DNA of 64,000 nucleotides from Bacteroidota bacterium (GCA_018266875.1 JAFDZR010000003.1:46175-110174); one strand, 5' to 3'; shown: positions 18,872 through 26,460, numbered from the stretch's first letter. The notes: generated by a model from the sequence alone, not told the origin. A program made the numbers and translations.

Positions 18872-19107
18872 ATTATAATAGATTTTAGATTTTAGAATTC
18901 ATCTACAAAAAGAATTATTGATCAATTCAAGGCGAATGATTTCCTGTTATTTTTATTTCTTTCCTGAGAAAGGATTCGGGTTGGATCAAATCAAAGAACT
19001 GAATGCAGATGTGTAATGATCTGCACAAAATTATTCTGATTTCAATAAATATTCAATTAACAAAGAAATGACTTTTCAGAGTATGAACCTTTATCCATAA
19101 GGTTTCC

Positions 19108-19255
19108 TCCGTTGTCGGTGAACTAAAAGTTTGCTTAAGAGAATCACTGATTTTCAAGTTCCGCCGTTGTTGATATTTTCAAAAAGTTTGCCTGTAGTCC
19201 GGTCGAATGTAACAACAGATCTTTAGCATCTTTCTGGAATACCAGCAACGGCGGG
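19108..19255. repeat. Dispersed inverted repeat, half copy D and full copy E
   Basis: Half copy D (19108-19140, CCGTTGTCGGTGAACTAAAAG) lies just before full copy E. The arms of E are CCGCCGTTGTTGATATTTTC (19161-19180) and the right end CCAGCAACGGCGG (19242-19254). Together with a terminator and a tRNA fragment they fill the 480-bp gap 18872-19351; no gene seen. Confidence 0.75.
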
Positions 19256-19263
19256 AATATAAA

Positions 19264-19297
19264 AAAACCCCGTAAGCGATTATGCTTACAGGGTTTT
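19264..19297 (-). terminator. Bidirectional-looking terminator
   Basis: AAAACCC-c-GTAAGC (19264-19277) pairs with GCTTAC-a-GGGTTTT (19284-19297). On the minus strand the stem is followed by seven T. It lies downstream of the DUF423 gene. Confidence 0.8.
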
Positions 19298-19302
19298 ATT
19301 CT

Positions 19303-19326
19303 TGCGGAATCGAGGGACCCGAACTC
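19303..19326 (-). other. tRNA 3'-end fragment
   Basis: On the minus strand the segment reads GAGTTCGGGTCC then CTCGATTCCGCA: a T-loop-like TTCGGGTC followed by an acceptor strand whose last 11 bases match the end of tRNA-Asp at 19942-19952. It has no partner acceptor or anticodon arm, so it is a scrap, possibly a decayed attachment site. Confidence 0.45.
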
Positions 19327-19351
19327 TAATTAATATCAAAAAGATTTAAAA

Positions 19352-19732
19352 TCAACTCAACGGTCCTGATCTGAATTTTACTGCAACAATGATCAGAAGC
19401 AACCACCCAATCAAAAATGCAAGTCCTCCGAAAGGAGTTATGATAGCGAATAAAGTAAATGATGTTACTGCATAGAGAAAAAGAGAGAAAGAAAACAAAA
19501 TTATCCCAATCGAAAAGAAGAAAGCGCATTTATAAAACTTATTTATCCCGGCGAGTCCGATTGCAAGTATTGCAATTGAATGTATCAGCTGATAAAACAC
19601 ACCTGTTTTATAGATCTCAAGCATTTCCGGAGTGAGTACAGTTTTCAAACCGTGAGCACCGAATGCTCCGAGTGCCACTCCGAAAAACCCGAAAATTCCT
19701 GCTGTAATGATCCAGAATCTTTGTCTGCACAT
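19352..19732 (-). CDS. DUF423 family inner membrane protein (YgdD-like)
   Basis: 126 aa with four membrane helices and the family signature GVALGAFGAHGLK near residue 19. The C-terminal TPFGGLAFLIGWLLL is also typical. Function of the family is unknown. Confidence 0.88.
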   Translation of the reverse strand: MCRQRFWIITAGIFGFFGVALGAFGAHGLKTVLTPEMLEIYKTGVFYQLIHSIAILAIGLAGINKFYKCAFFFSIGIILFSFSLFLYAVTSFTLFAIITPFGGLAFLIGWLLLIIVAVKFRSGPLS

Positions 19733-19876
19733 AATCTGATTATTTATGTGAAAATACTTTTTACAGATTAATTAAAAACCTTACAAATTTATATGAAAAG
19801 TTTGAAAAAGCAAAAATAGGTAATAATTAGCAATTGTATAAATAAAATATTTGAGTTATTTTTACAACTTGTTTAA

Positions 19877-19950
19877 GGAGTCGTAGTTCAGTTGGTTAGA
19901 ACGCCTGACTGTCACTCAGGAGGTCGCGAGTTCGAGTCTCGTCGATTCCG
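19877..19950 (+). tRNA. tRNA-Asp (GTC)
   Basis: Cloverleaf: acceptor GGAGTCG pairs with CGATTCC, anticodon loop CTGTCAC gives GTC, T arm GCGAG-TTCGAGT-CTCGT. CCA is not encoded. The 3' half is the integration site of the element to the right and is duplicated at 58791. Confidence 0.97.
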
Positions 19951-20000
19951 CACAATAAAATAAGGAGCTTAGCGTATTTGCTAAAGCTCCTTTTGTTTTT
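19904..20000 (+). repeat. attL: tRNA-Asp 3' end plus terminator
   Basis: 49 bp (19904-19952) are identical to 58791-58839. After one mismatch, 20 more bp are identical. The following hairpin terminator (AAGGAGCTTAGC ... GCTAAAGCTCCTT, then a T-run) is also conserved in both copies with a few changes. This is the left junction of the integrated element; the tRNA itself stays intact. Confidence 0.93.
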
Positions 20001-20015
20001 TTGGCTACGGACTGG

Positions 20016-20981
20016 CTACGATAATAGCTGTAAGTAGTTCTGAGTCGTACGGATTGAACTATGACCAAGTAAACTCATAAGCTCAAATATTGCCAATCCC
20101 TCTTTAGACTTCAGCGAAGCAAATCTATGACGTGTATTGTGCCAGTTCCAAGCTGTTTGTTTCAAAGCCTTTACCTTTTTTTCAAGAAACTTTGGTGTGT
20201 CACTCCAACGAGAAAAGACTCTCTGACCAGCTTCAAGTCCACTAATATCTAGACTTATCGGTCTCGGCACTTTTCGTGGGACCCGATTGGAGTTTATGCT
20301 CTTATTGGTATATAAGATTATATGAGATTCTTTCACATCATCAACCAAAAGGTTAATGGCTTCATTAATCCTACAACCTGTCTCTAAGGCAAAGTCTAAT
20401 AGCATTTTTTGCTGTTCATCACATAAAGCCCTTACATCTGCAATATCTTCATCAGTCGGGATATACTTCATCTTTTTATTAATCCCAAATAACTTAATCT
20501 TATTGCAAGGGTTCTTCATTTCTATATCATGCTTATCAATTACAAAGTTAAAGAGAGCCTTGTAAGAAGCGATCATAGCGTTTACGGTATAATTCTCTCC
20601 GCCTTTTTTTTGTTGATCAGTCGAAACCTTTAAGAGTAAATCCATTATATCGGACTTCTTAATATCAATCACCGGAACATCTCCAACCGTATCAAGCAAC
20701 GTCTTAAAGTATCTTCGGCTATCTTTGTAATAACCAATGGAGCGTTTAACTTTTATATCATCAAGTCTTTCTTCTATCGCAGCTCGTAAGGTGATAGAAG
20801 TTCTTTTAAAGAGATCAGGATTTCTAACGTTCAGTTCTACTTCTTCAAGTTTCTTGCTTTCAGCCCTTTTAGCTTCAAACTTATTCTCATATATGCACTT
20901 AGAGAAATACGTCTTATGCTGAAATTCAAACTTGTAGTAATAGCGTAAACCCTTTTTTAGCTTTCGCGGATATACTGGCAT
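20016..20981 (-). CDS. int: Tyrosine integrase of the tRNA-Asp element
   Basis: 321 aa. The N-terminal AP2-like DNA-binding start is RKLKKGLRYYYKF; the catalytic domain has Arg204 (TGCRINEA), His281-x2-Arg284 (WHNTRHR), His307 (LLGHSS) and Tyr316 (QNYLQL). The stop lies about 15 bp beyond attL, the usual phage layout. It is a close paralogue of the integrase at 59889-60851, with long identical runs such as QRVFSRWSDTPKFLEKKVK. Confidence 0.95.
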   Translation of the reverse strand: MPVYPRKLKKGLRYYYKFEFQHKTYFSKCIYENKFEAKRAESKKLEEVELNVRNPDLFKRTSITLRAAIEERLDDIKVKRSIGYYKDSRRYFKTLLDTVGDVPVIDIKKSDIMDLLLKVSTDQQKKGGENYTVNAMIASYKALFNFVIDKHDIEMKNPCNKIKLFGINKKMKYIPTDEDIADVRALCDEQQKMLLDFALETGCRINEAINLLVDDVKESHIILYTNKSINSNRVPRKVPRPISLDISGLEAGQRVFSRWSDTPKFLEKKVKALKQTAWNWHNTRHRFASLKSKEGLAIFELMSLLGHSSIRTTQNYLQLLS

Positions 20982-21026
20982 AAGAGCCTCCTTTCTTATT
21001 TGATTTTTATTTTATAAATTTCAGTC

Positions 21027-21092
21027 GTGGAAAAAATGAAGTGTCAATTTTTAAGGTGGTAAGGTGTTTGTGACAATGTAAAATTAAAGGTG
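21027..21092. promoter_or_regulatory. Conserved noncoding segment between integrase and excisionase, copy 1
   Basis: 66 bp that match 60905-60970 at 65 positions, although the flanking proteins are clearly diverged. It contains GTGTCA and TGTGACA, which form an inverted TGTCA/TGACA pair 30 bp apart. It lies between divergently read integrase and excisionase genes, so it probably holds both promoters and the binding sites of the excisionase-like protein. Confidence 0.75.
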
Positions 21093-21112
21093 TGTTGGGT
21101 TAAGGAGTCGTA

Positions 21113-21340
21113 ATGACTTTTCCCAAATACCTCTGCGCCAAAGAAGTGGCAGCAATTTTAGATGTGAAGCTTAGTACGCTTTACAAATATATTGATGAAG
21201 TTCCCGGACATTTTCTTTTGTTCGGAACGATCCACAAATTTGATGCAGAAGAATTTCACAAGGGTCTTAAACAATTTGCTCTTAAAAAGACAGCTTCTAA
21301 AAGACCGAAAGGCTATAACGACAACCGTCATAACCTCTAG
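21113..21340 (+). CDS. Excisionase-like helix-turn-helix protein
   Basis: 75 aa. The MerR/HTH_17-like N-terminus reads YLCAKEVAAILDVKLSTLYKY, as in Xis or AlpA directionality factors. The C-terminal tail ALKKTASKRPKGYNDNRHNL is almost the same in the paralogue at 60993-61217. It is divergent from the integrase across the conserved 66-bp segment. It probably controls excision and the integrase promoter. Confidence 0.75.
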   Translation: MTFPKYLCAKEVAAILDVKLSTLYKYIDEVPGHFLLFGTIHKFDAEEFHKGLKQFALKKTASKRPKGYNDNRHNL

Positions 21341-21352
21341 TCTATGATTCAG

Positions 21353-21390
21353 AACGCCTGTTCCTTGACTACCAAGGAGAGGCGTTTTTT
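21353..21390 (+). terminator. Terminator after the excisionase gene
   Basis: AACGCCT (21353-21359) pairs with AGGCGTT (21380-21386), followed by a T-run. The matching position in the second module (61231-61272) has the same outer stem. Confidence 0.8.
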
Positions 21391-21589
21391 AATTGTCGTA
21401 TCCATAAAACTTGCGATTTTTCTTATGCTCTTTATTGAGCTGATTCATCGCTCTTCCCCATCGTCTTCCGTCGCCTCTGTTTTCCCGCTGACGTTTTTCT
21501 TCCCGACGTTGAAAAGGTGTTTTGGATTTTGTGCCTAAGATCTCATCAAAGAAGAGAGAGCCCCAGCCTTTGCGATTTCTTTTACTCAT
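21389..21589 (-). CDS. Small basic protein of the integration module
   Basis: 66 aa, rich in Arg and Lys. The N-terminus MSKRNRKGWGSLFFDEILG resembles the protein at 61271-61462 (MGRRNRYRKSWGDEFFDAIFG), and both lie convergent to the excisionase gene at the same place. Conservation of position supports a real gene. The basic C-terminal tail suggests nucleic acid binding. Function unknown. Confidence 0.5.
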   Translation of the reverse strand: MSKRNRKGWGSLFFDEILGTKSKTPFQRREEKRQRENRGDGRRWGRAMNQLNKEHKKNRKFYGYDN

Positions 21590-21676
21590 TTTGAACCTGT
21601 TTATTTTCAGGTATACAAAATTAGTAACTATGTTTTTAAAGAGCTTTTCCGTTGTTTCTATAACGAGCCTTTATTT

Positions 21677-22012
21677 CTATAGGCTAGAGAATAATGCTAT
21701 GGCGTCTTTATAAAATTGGACATTAACTTTCTTATACTTATTCTTTTCCTTTAGTAAATCATCATACCAATCGTTGCCTCGTTTCTTTTGAATAGTAGCG
21801 TGTATTGACGGGTCATCAGTTCGGTGATGTCGATAATGGCATCGTTGGCAAATTGGGATTAGATTAGGAATGTGATAGCGTAAGTTGTTACTACTTCCCT
21901 TTGTAAAAAAATGATGTAAGCAACTTAATACTCCTCCACATACTTCGCATTTATCAAAAGTTCTTCTGCCCCATTCCTGTAAGGCGGTATCGGCTTTTTT
22001 TTGATAGTTCAT
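21677..22012 (-). CDS. HNH-type protein directly downstream of a tRNA
   Basis: 111 aa from the ATG at 22012. An upstream in-frame ATG at 22042 lies inside the tRNA and is rejected. A zinc-binding HNH layout is visible: CEVCGGVLSCLHHFFTKG then NLIPICQRCHYRHH. Such proteins act as endonucleases or in DNA packaging of phages. Only five bases separate the tRNA discriminator base from the start codon. No Shine-Dalgarno sequence is present, so translation from a tRNA-processed, nearly leaderless message is possible. Confidence 0.75.
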   Translation of the reverse strand: MNYQKKADTALQEWGRRTFDKCEVCGGVLSCLHHFFTKGSSNNLRYHIPNLIPICQRCHYRHHRTDDPSIHATIQKKRGNDWYDDLLKEKNKYKKVNVQFYKDAIALFSSL

Positions 22013-22017
22013 ATATG

Positions 22018-22089
22018 TTGCGGGAGTGGGATTCGAACCCACGACCTTCGCCTTATGAAAGCGACGAGCTGCCTCTGCTCTACCCCACT
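22018..22089 (-). tRNA. Element-encoded tRNA with CAT anticodon (Met or lysidine-Ile)
   Basis: On the minus strand: acceptor AGTGGGG/TCCCGCA (first pair mismatched, two wobbles), D stem GAGC/GCTC with a short loop, anticodon stem TCGCT/GGCGA with loop TTCATAA, T arm GTGGG-TTCGAAT-CCCAC. 72 nt, no encoded CCA. Elongator Met and Ile2 cannot be separated by eye. Confidence 0.85.
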
Positions 22090-22117
22090 ATAAGAATTGT
22101 AGCATATTTATTGGCTC

Positions 22118-22146
22118 TTGACAATATTTTTTAGGTATGCTAAGAT
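22118..22146 (+). promoter_or_regulatory. Sigma70-like promoter
   Basis: TTGACA (22118-22123), a spacer of exactly 17 bp and TAAGAT (22141-22146). It reads toward the structured segment at 22150-22275. Confidence 0.75.
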
Positions 22147-22149
22147 GTA

Positions 22150-22275
22150 AGTAGTTAATTGAAATATACCCTGCGAGATTTAAAAAGAGTTTCTTTCTGG
22201 AGTAATCTGGAGCCTTACATCTTTCCTCGCAGGGGGATGTTGGGTCTCCTTACTTTGGAGATAAGCTCTTTTTTA
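22150..22275 (+). ncRNA. Candidate structured small RNA
   Basis: CCCTGCGAG (22169-22177) pairs with CTCGCAGGG (22226-22234), closing a 48-nt domain that contains a direct repeat CTGGAG-TAAT-CTGGAG. Then TCTCC (22245-22249) pairs with GGAGA (22257-22261), followed by CTCTTTTTTATT, which can terminate transcription. With the promoter upstream this predicts an RNA of about 120-130 nt. No open reading frame is present and I do not recognise the family; it may instead be a leader for the genes at 22358-22736. Confidence 0.55.
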
Positions 22276-22276
22276 T

Positions 22277-22345
22277 TTATAAGAACTAATGATCTTGTTC
22301 AACAAACACTTTTATCTCAGTGAACTTTCTCGTTGGTTCTTATAA
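22277..22345 (+). repeat. 10-bp perfect inverted repeat ahead of 22358
   Basis: TTATAAGAAC (22277-22286) and GTTCTTATAA (22336-22345) enclose 49 bp. It sits between the candidate RNA and the small gene at 22358, and could be a second hairpin or an operator. Confidence 0.6.
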
Positions 22346-22357
22346 GTAAATAATAAT

Positions 22358-22540
22358 ATGCCTAAAAAATTTAAGTTTTATACAATTGAAAGAGATAGTA
22401 AGCATAAAGGCTATACAGACGTATTTTTTATTGAGGATGAGAAAATTGGACCAAGGATTCACTTTAAATCTAAAGGTGCTGCTCAGCGAGTTATCAATAA
22501 ATATAAACTTCATGATTGTCGAGTAGTTGAATGGAAATAA
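22358..22540 (+). CDS. Small hypothetical protein
   Basis: 60 aa, ATG start, basic. It reads like a compact alpha/beta fold (KFYTIERDSKHKGYTDVFFIED ... GAAQRVINKYKL). It ends 1 bp before the next gene, suggesting an operon. No family recognised. Confidence 0.55.
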   Translation: MPKKFKFYTIERDSKHKGYTDVFFIEDEKIGPRIHFKSKGAAQRVINKYKLHDCRVVEWK

Positions 22541-22541
22541 T

Positions 22542-22736
22542 ATGTTAAAACCAATAAACGGATTTATTTATGTTTGTAAATATTGTGGTGAGCAAGTTAA
22601 AGGCACTGCTTTGTATTGTGATACCTGTAAAACTCAGGCTGGTAGAAAAAAAATCTTTGACGCCAACGTAGAGATTATGAAAGAGAATAAGGCTAGAGGA
22701 ATGACGGTGCCGGAAACTCTTAAATCTTGGAAATAA
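22542..22736 (+). CDS. Small zinc-ribbon protein
   Basis: 64 aa from the ATG at 22542; the upstream in-frame ATG overlaps the previous gene. Four cysteines as CKYCGE and CDTCKT indicate one zinc ribbon, followed by a helical tail. Function unknown; small zinc ribbons of phages often bind nucleic acid. Confidence 0.6.
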   Translation: MLKPINGFIYVCKYCGEQVKGTALYCDTCKTQAGRKKIFDANVEIMKENKARGMTVPETLKSWK

Positions 22737-22753
22737 ATTTTTCCAAATTCAAA

Positions 22754-22793
22754 TTCTCTAATGGTTAATACAGGTTCGATTCCTGTAAGAGAA
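22754..22793 (+). other. tRNA-like acceptor/T-arm minihelix
   Basis: TTCTCT (22754-22759) pairs with AGAGAA (22788-22793). Between them is a canonical T arm ACAGG-TTCGATT-CCTGT (22770-22786) and a D-loop-like AATGGTTAA. No anticodon arm is present. It may be a collapsed tRNA gene or a tRNA mimic. Confidence 0.5.
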
Positions 22794-22902
22794 CAGCTTT
22801 TTACCCTTTTTAACTCAATTCTCAACCGTAAGCATTTTCTTTTTTTTCGGATTTGTTTTCTTACGGGGGAGTGGACAGTGGAAAAAGGGATACTACCTAA
22901 TC

Positions 22903-23097
22903 ATGTTAATCATGTTGAGTATGTTCAATAGTAAAACAACAGAATTCACCAAGAGTATTGCTATTAAACCTGTAAAGTTAAAATTGATAGATAAGATTAA
23001 AGGAAAAAAATCTAAAGCTGGGAAGTTAGATGAGATAATTGAGTTTTATTTACAAGAAAAAAATTTGGCAAATAGTCATTTGTTAATTGAAAAATAA
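22903..23097 (+). CDS. Small basic hypothetical protein
   Basis: 64 aa or 58 aa; ATG codons at residues 1, 4 and 7 make the start uncertain. A GGGAT sequence lies upstream. The lysine-rich middle (KPVKLKLIDKIKGKKSKAGKLDEIIEFYL) could be a ribbon-helix-helix-like DNA-binding protein. Low certainty. Confidence 0.4.
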   Translation: MLIMLSMFNSKTTEFTKSIAIKPVKLKLIDKIKGKKSKAGKLDEIIEFYLQEKNLANSHLLIEK

Positions 23098-23161
23098 AAT
23101 AATATTAGCTATGTTTTAACTTGGAATATTACCTCTAAATTATTAAAAATAACCCCCAATA

Positions 23162-24148
23162 TTGAGAACAAATAGATTAGATGCATATAAAGAAATTGAA
23201 AGATTAAGAAATTCTAAATTACTAGTGTATGTTACTGGTGATAGACAGAATGCCGAAACTAACATAGGAGCTGATATAATTGCTCCTTTTGCCAATCATT
23301 TAGATATTATAGGTGGTGTTGAAAAGATTAGCTTACTTATTTATTCTAACGGAGGAAGTACACTCGCTGGATGGAATCTAGTTAATTTGATACGAAGTTT
23401 CTGTAATGATTTTGAAGTTATTATTCCGTTTCGATGTCAAAGTGCAGCTACCTTAATTTCCTTGGGAGCAAATAGAATTATTATGACCAAGCAAGCAACT
23501 TTAGGTCCCATTGATCCTAGTACCAATGGGCTTATGAATCCACAAGTAAACATTAACGGTCAGAATATTAGAGTTCCCGTGAGCGTTGAGCATGTTAATG
23601 GATATCTAGATATGGCAAAAGAAGATGCCAATTTGAAAGACGTGGATTTAAAAGAAGTCTTTCTTAAGCTTGCAGATAATATCCATCCTTTATCTCTAGG
23701 GGATGTTTATAAAGCTAAATCACAAATAAAGATGTTAGCAGAAAAACTACTGAAATATCATACTATTGAAGTTACAAATGTACCTAAAGTTATTAGCTTT
23801 TTATGCTCTGAATCTGGAAGCCATGATTATACAATTAATAGAAAAGAAGCTAAGGATGAACTAGGATTGAATGTTGAGGTTCCTAGTGAAGAATTATACA
23901 AAAATATAAAAGAGATATATCAGGATATAGAAAATGAACTAGAGCTAAGGAATCCTTTTAATGCGAATGTACTATTAGCTACTGTAAACACTTTACCGTA
24001 TACAATGAGAAGAGCTTTAATTGAAAGTGTTGAAGGAGGCACCGATGTATTTGTTAGTGAAGGAACTATTAGTAAAATAAATATTGCACCAGGAAAAACG
24101 GGTATACAAGATAGCAGAACCTTTGAAAGCTGGAGGCATGAAAATTAA
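23162..24148 (+). CDS. SDH_sah family ClpP-fold serine protease
   Basis: 328 aa from a TTG start; an in-frame stop lies four codons upstream and no ATG is available. It shows the crotonase/ClpP-fold elements YSNGGSTLAGW (oxyanion, 61-71), CQSAATLISLGANRI with candidate nucleophile Ser94, and ATLGPIDPS (112-120). This is the pattern of the serine dehydrogenase proteinase family, related to S49. No membrane segment is seen. It sits 12 bp upstream of a small partner gene and next to a restriction-modification pair, so a defence role is possible but unproven. Confidence 0.75.
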   Translation: MRTNRLDAYKEIERLRNSKLLVYVTGDRQNAETNIGADIIAPFANHLDIIGGVEKISLLIYSNGGSTLAGWNLVNLIRSFCNDFEVIIPFRCQSAATLISLGANRIIMTKQATLGPIDPSTNGLMNPQVNINGQNIRVPVSVEHVNGYLDMAKEDANLKDVDLKEVFLKLADNIHPLSLGDVYKAKSQIKMLAEKLLKYHTIEVTNVPKVISFLCSESGSHDYTINRKEAKDELGLNVEVPSEELYKNIKEIYQDIENELELRNPFNANVLLATVNTLPYTMRRALIESVEGGTDVFVSEGTISKINIAPGKTGIQDSRTFESWRHEN

Positions 24149-24160
24149 ACAAATAAAAGA

Positions 24161-24394
24161 ATGAGCGAAAACAAATTTTACGAAACAGGTTCAAATCCTT
24201 ACTATCTAAATATTAACAATACAGCAAAGGATTATTCGTTGAACGAAAGTTCAAATCCTCAAAGTGGATTATTATATATAATGTCTAAGCATACTATTAT
24301 TATTAATGATCTAATTGAAGAAGAAACAAATATAATTGAAGAAATTCACTATGGGGACAATACTGACCCTTTGTTTACTACTTCGGATTTCTAA
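24161..24394 (+). CDS. Small acidic partner protein of the SDH_sah protease
   Basis: 77 aa, starts 12 bp after the protease gene, so probably co-transcribed. It is acidic with a beta segment (KHTIIINDLIEEETNIIEEIHYGD). No family recognised. A substrate, inhibitor or adaptor of the protease would fit the arrangement. Confidence 0.5.
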   Translation: MSENKFYETGSNPYYLNINNTAKDYSLNESSNPQSGLLYIMSKHTIIINDLIEEETNIIEEIHYGDNTDPLFTTSDF

Positions 24395-24536
24395 TCTCAT
24401 TTAATAACTTATATAACTTCTGTAATTCCTTTATCGCCGCTTCTCTTACACTCTCGTATGGAGTTACTCTCAAAGCATGTTCCGCTACTCTGATCTTCTT
24501 TAAAATTTCTTTCTCATAGTTAATATTTCTGTGCAT
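24378..24536 (-). CDS. Small helical protein, convergent with 24161-24394
   Basis: 52 codons (MHRNINYEKEILKKIRVAEH ...) from ATG at 24536 to TAG at 24378, overlapping the end of the plus-strand gene by 17 bp. It is amphipathic and charged, with regular hydrophobic spacing. No clear ribosome site. It occupies most of the otherwise empty gap to 24679. Confidence 0.4.
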   Translation of the reverse strand: MHRNINYEKEILKKIRVAEHALRVTPYESVREAAIKELQKLYKLLNEIRNPK

Positions 24537-24678
24537 ACAGCAATATAATGAAATACCATAATAAAATAAGGTGAAATTTAGATTTCTTTTTCTTATGTTT
24601 ATTCTGATTAGAATTTAGGACTCTTTAAAAACTTAATATTCATTTGCAAAATTAGTAAATTAGAGAAAACAATAATTC

Positions 24679-26460
24679 TTGAAAAAAATAGTAATAAATA
24701 AAATCGAAGATATTAAAAAAATCATTTCAAGAAAAGATGATGATGTCTCCATTATTAACTTTCCAATCTATCTTAATGATATTGTAACTCCATTCATTAA
24801 TTCCTCCGAGAACAAAAATTCATTTAATCTTATTTCTAAAATATTAAGAGCGTCTATAAATACCTTAAGTGACGGTGGGGTTATGTTTATTTACGGTTCT
24901 CCAATACAACTTATTAAATCTTTTGAAGTTGTTTCTAATGAGATGAAGTTTAGGCATTGGATATCCATTGATGTTGTAGATTCCATTGAAAAAACTTCAA
25001 CAGATCATTTAAAAAATAATCATTTAGGGGTTTTGATGTTGACTAAGGGTGATAAATATTTCATAAATCCTGGCAATGTTAGAATCCCATATATTGGTTG
25101 TAGTGCTTGTTTTAGAAATATTCGTGATTGGGGCGGAAAAAAACATTTAATGAATAATAAAGGATCAGCAGTTTCAGATGTGTGGAGAGATTTTTTTAAA
25201 GTTGAAGAGACAAGGATTGATCCGGATAATGAATTAATTAATTTAAACATTATTGATAGTACAAAGATAAATTTTAATTTTTCAGGTGAAGAGATTCCTA
25301 AACCAATCATTGAAAGAATAATATCTTTAGTTGAAAAAGAAAATATTATAATAACTAATTACTCAATAAGCAAAGAAGTAATAAAACCACTCAATAAAAT
25401 TTCATCAAAAAATGGTCAAGATGAAAAGACTAAAGAGATCATTATCAATGATGATGTAATCGATAAAGTTTTGTTAGGAGATTGTATAGAGCAAATGGAA
25501 GAATTATTAGTAAAATATCCGAATGGCGTTTTTGACTTAGTATTTGCGGACCCACCTTATAATCTTAGTAAAGAATACAAAATTTATGATGATACTTTAG
25601 CAAGTAAGGAGTACATCGAATGGTGTAATAAGTGGCTAGAACTTTGTGTAAAATTGACAAAGCCTTCTGGAAGTATTTTTGTTTTAAACATTCCTAAATG
25701 GGCGCTTTACCACGCTCAATTGCTAAATAGAGTTTCATATTTTCAAGATTGGATTGTCTGGGATTCACTTTCGACTCCAAAGGGAAAAATAATGCCGTCA
25801 CATTATGCTTTGCTTCATTATTCCAAGAGTGCTGCTAGTACGACTTTCAATTTTCCGGGATTCATAGATAGTCCTGAATATTGTATTAGATCAAGCTGTA
25901 TACAAGCTCGAAAGAAAAGTACTTCACCATCACTCTTCGCTGAAAATAATGAAAGACTAAATCGTACTCAATCCATCTCAAATATTTGGTCAGATCTTCA
26001 CCGGATTAAACATAAAAAGGATAGAGACGATCACCCATGTCAACTTCCAAATAAATTAATGGATAGAATTATAAAGGTTTATTCAAATAAGGGAGACTTG
26101 GTTTTTGATCCATTTGCAGGTGCTGGCACAACTGCAATTAGAGCGATAATAAATGAAAGACATTATACCACAATTGAAATAGATCCGTATTACAAGGAAA
26201 TTACTGAAAAAAAATTAGAAGAAGTTAAATTAAACGGGGATATTAAGAGAAAAGTAACTAACAAAAAAAATAAGTCAATCTACACAAAAAAAGAATTAGA
26301 ATTGAAGTCGCAAAAATTAGCAACTGAATTAGGAAGAAAACCTACAATGGAAGAATTTATTAATACTTATGCACTTGATGCTTCACAAATTGAGCTGCTA
26401 TACAGTGATCCAATAAATGTTTTAAAGGTCGGTAGAATCGGTCTTCTTAACAGTCGCTAA
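24679..26460 (+). CDS. Type II DNA methyltransferase with a degenerate duplicated half
   Basis: 593 aa, TTG start. The active C-terminal half has motif IV DPPYNL (291-296) followed by motif I FDPFAGAG (476-483). This is the beta-class order of N6-adenine or N4-cytosine methyltransferases. Residues 22-175 resemble an eroded copy of the same domain: SDGGVMFIYGSP for SGSIFVLNIP, CSACFRNIRDWG for CIRSSCIQARKK, and SDVWRDF for SNIWSDL, without DPPY. It overlaps the convergent endonuclease gene by 39 bp. It protects element DNA from the partner endonuclease; the target sequence is unknown. Confidence 0.88.
   Translation: MKKIVINKIEDIKKIISRKDDDVSIINFPIYLNDIVTPFINSSENKNSFNLISKILRASINTLSDGGVMFIYGSPIQLIKSFEVVSNEMKFRHWISIDVVDSIEKTSTDHLKNNHLGVLMLTKGDKYFINPGNVRIPYIGCSACFRNIRDWGGKKHLMNNKGSAVSDVWRDFFKVEETRIDPDNELINLNIIDSTKINFNFSGEEIPKPIIERIISLVEKENIIITNYSISKEVIKPLNKISSKNGQDEKTKEIIINDDVIDKVLLGDCIEQMEELLVKYPNGVFDLVFADPPYNLSKEYKIYDDTLASKEYIEWCNKWLELCVKLTKPSGSIFVLNIPKWALYHAQLLNRVSYFQDWIVWDSLSTPKGKIMPSHYALLHYSKSAASTTFNFPGFIDSPEYCIRSSCIQARKKSTSPSLFAENNERLNRTQSISNIWSDLHRIKHKKDRDDHPCQLPNKLMDRIIKVYSNKGDLVFDPFAGAGTTAIRAIINERHYTTIEIDPYYKEITEKKLEEVKLNGDIKRKVTNKKNKSIYTKKELELKSQKLATELGRKPTMEEFINTYALDASQIELLYSDPINVLKVGRIGLLNSR

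Noticed and set aside
22012..22042. In-frame extension of the HNH protein (GSNPTPAT)
   Set aside because: This peptide is the usual false translation of a tRNA T arm; the region is the 3' part of the tRNA-Met gene.
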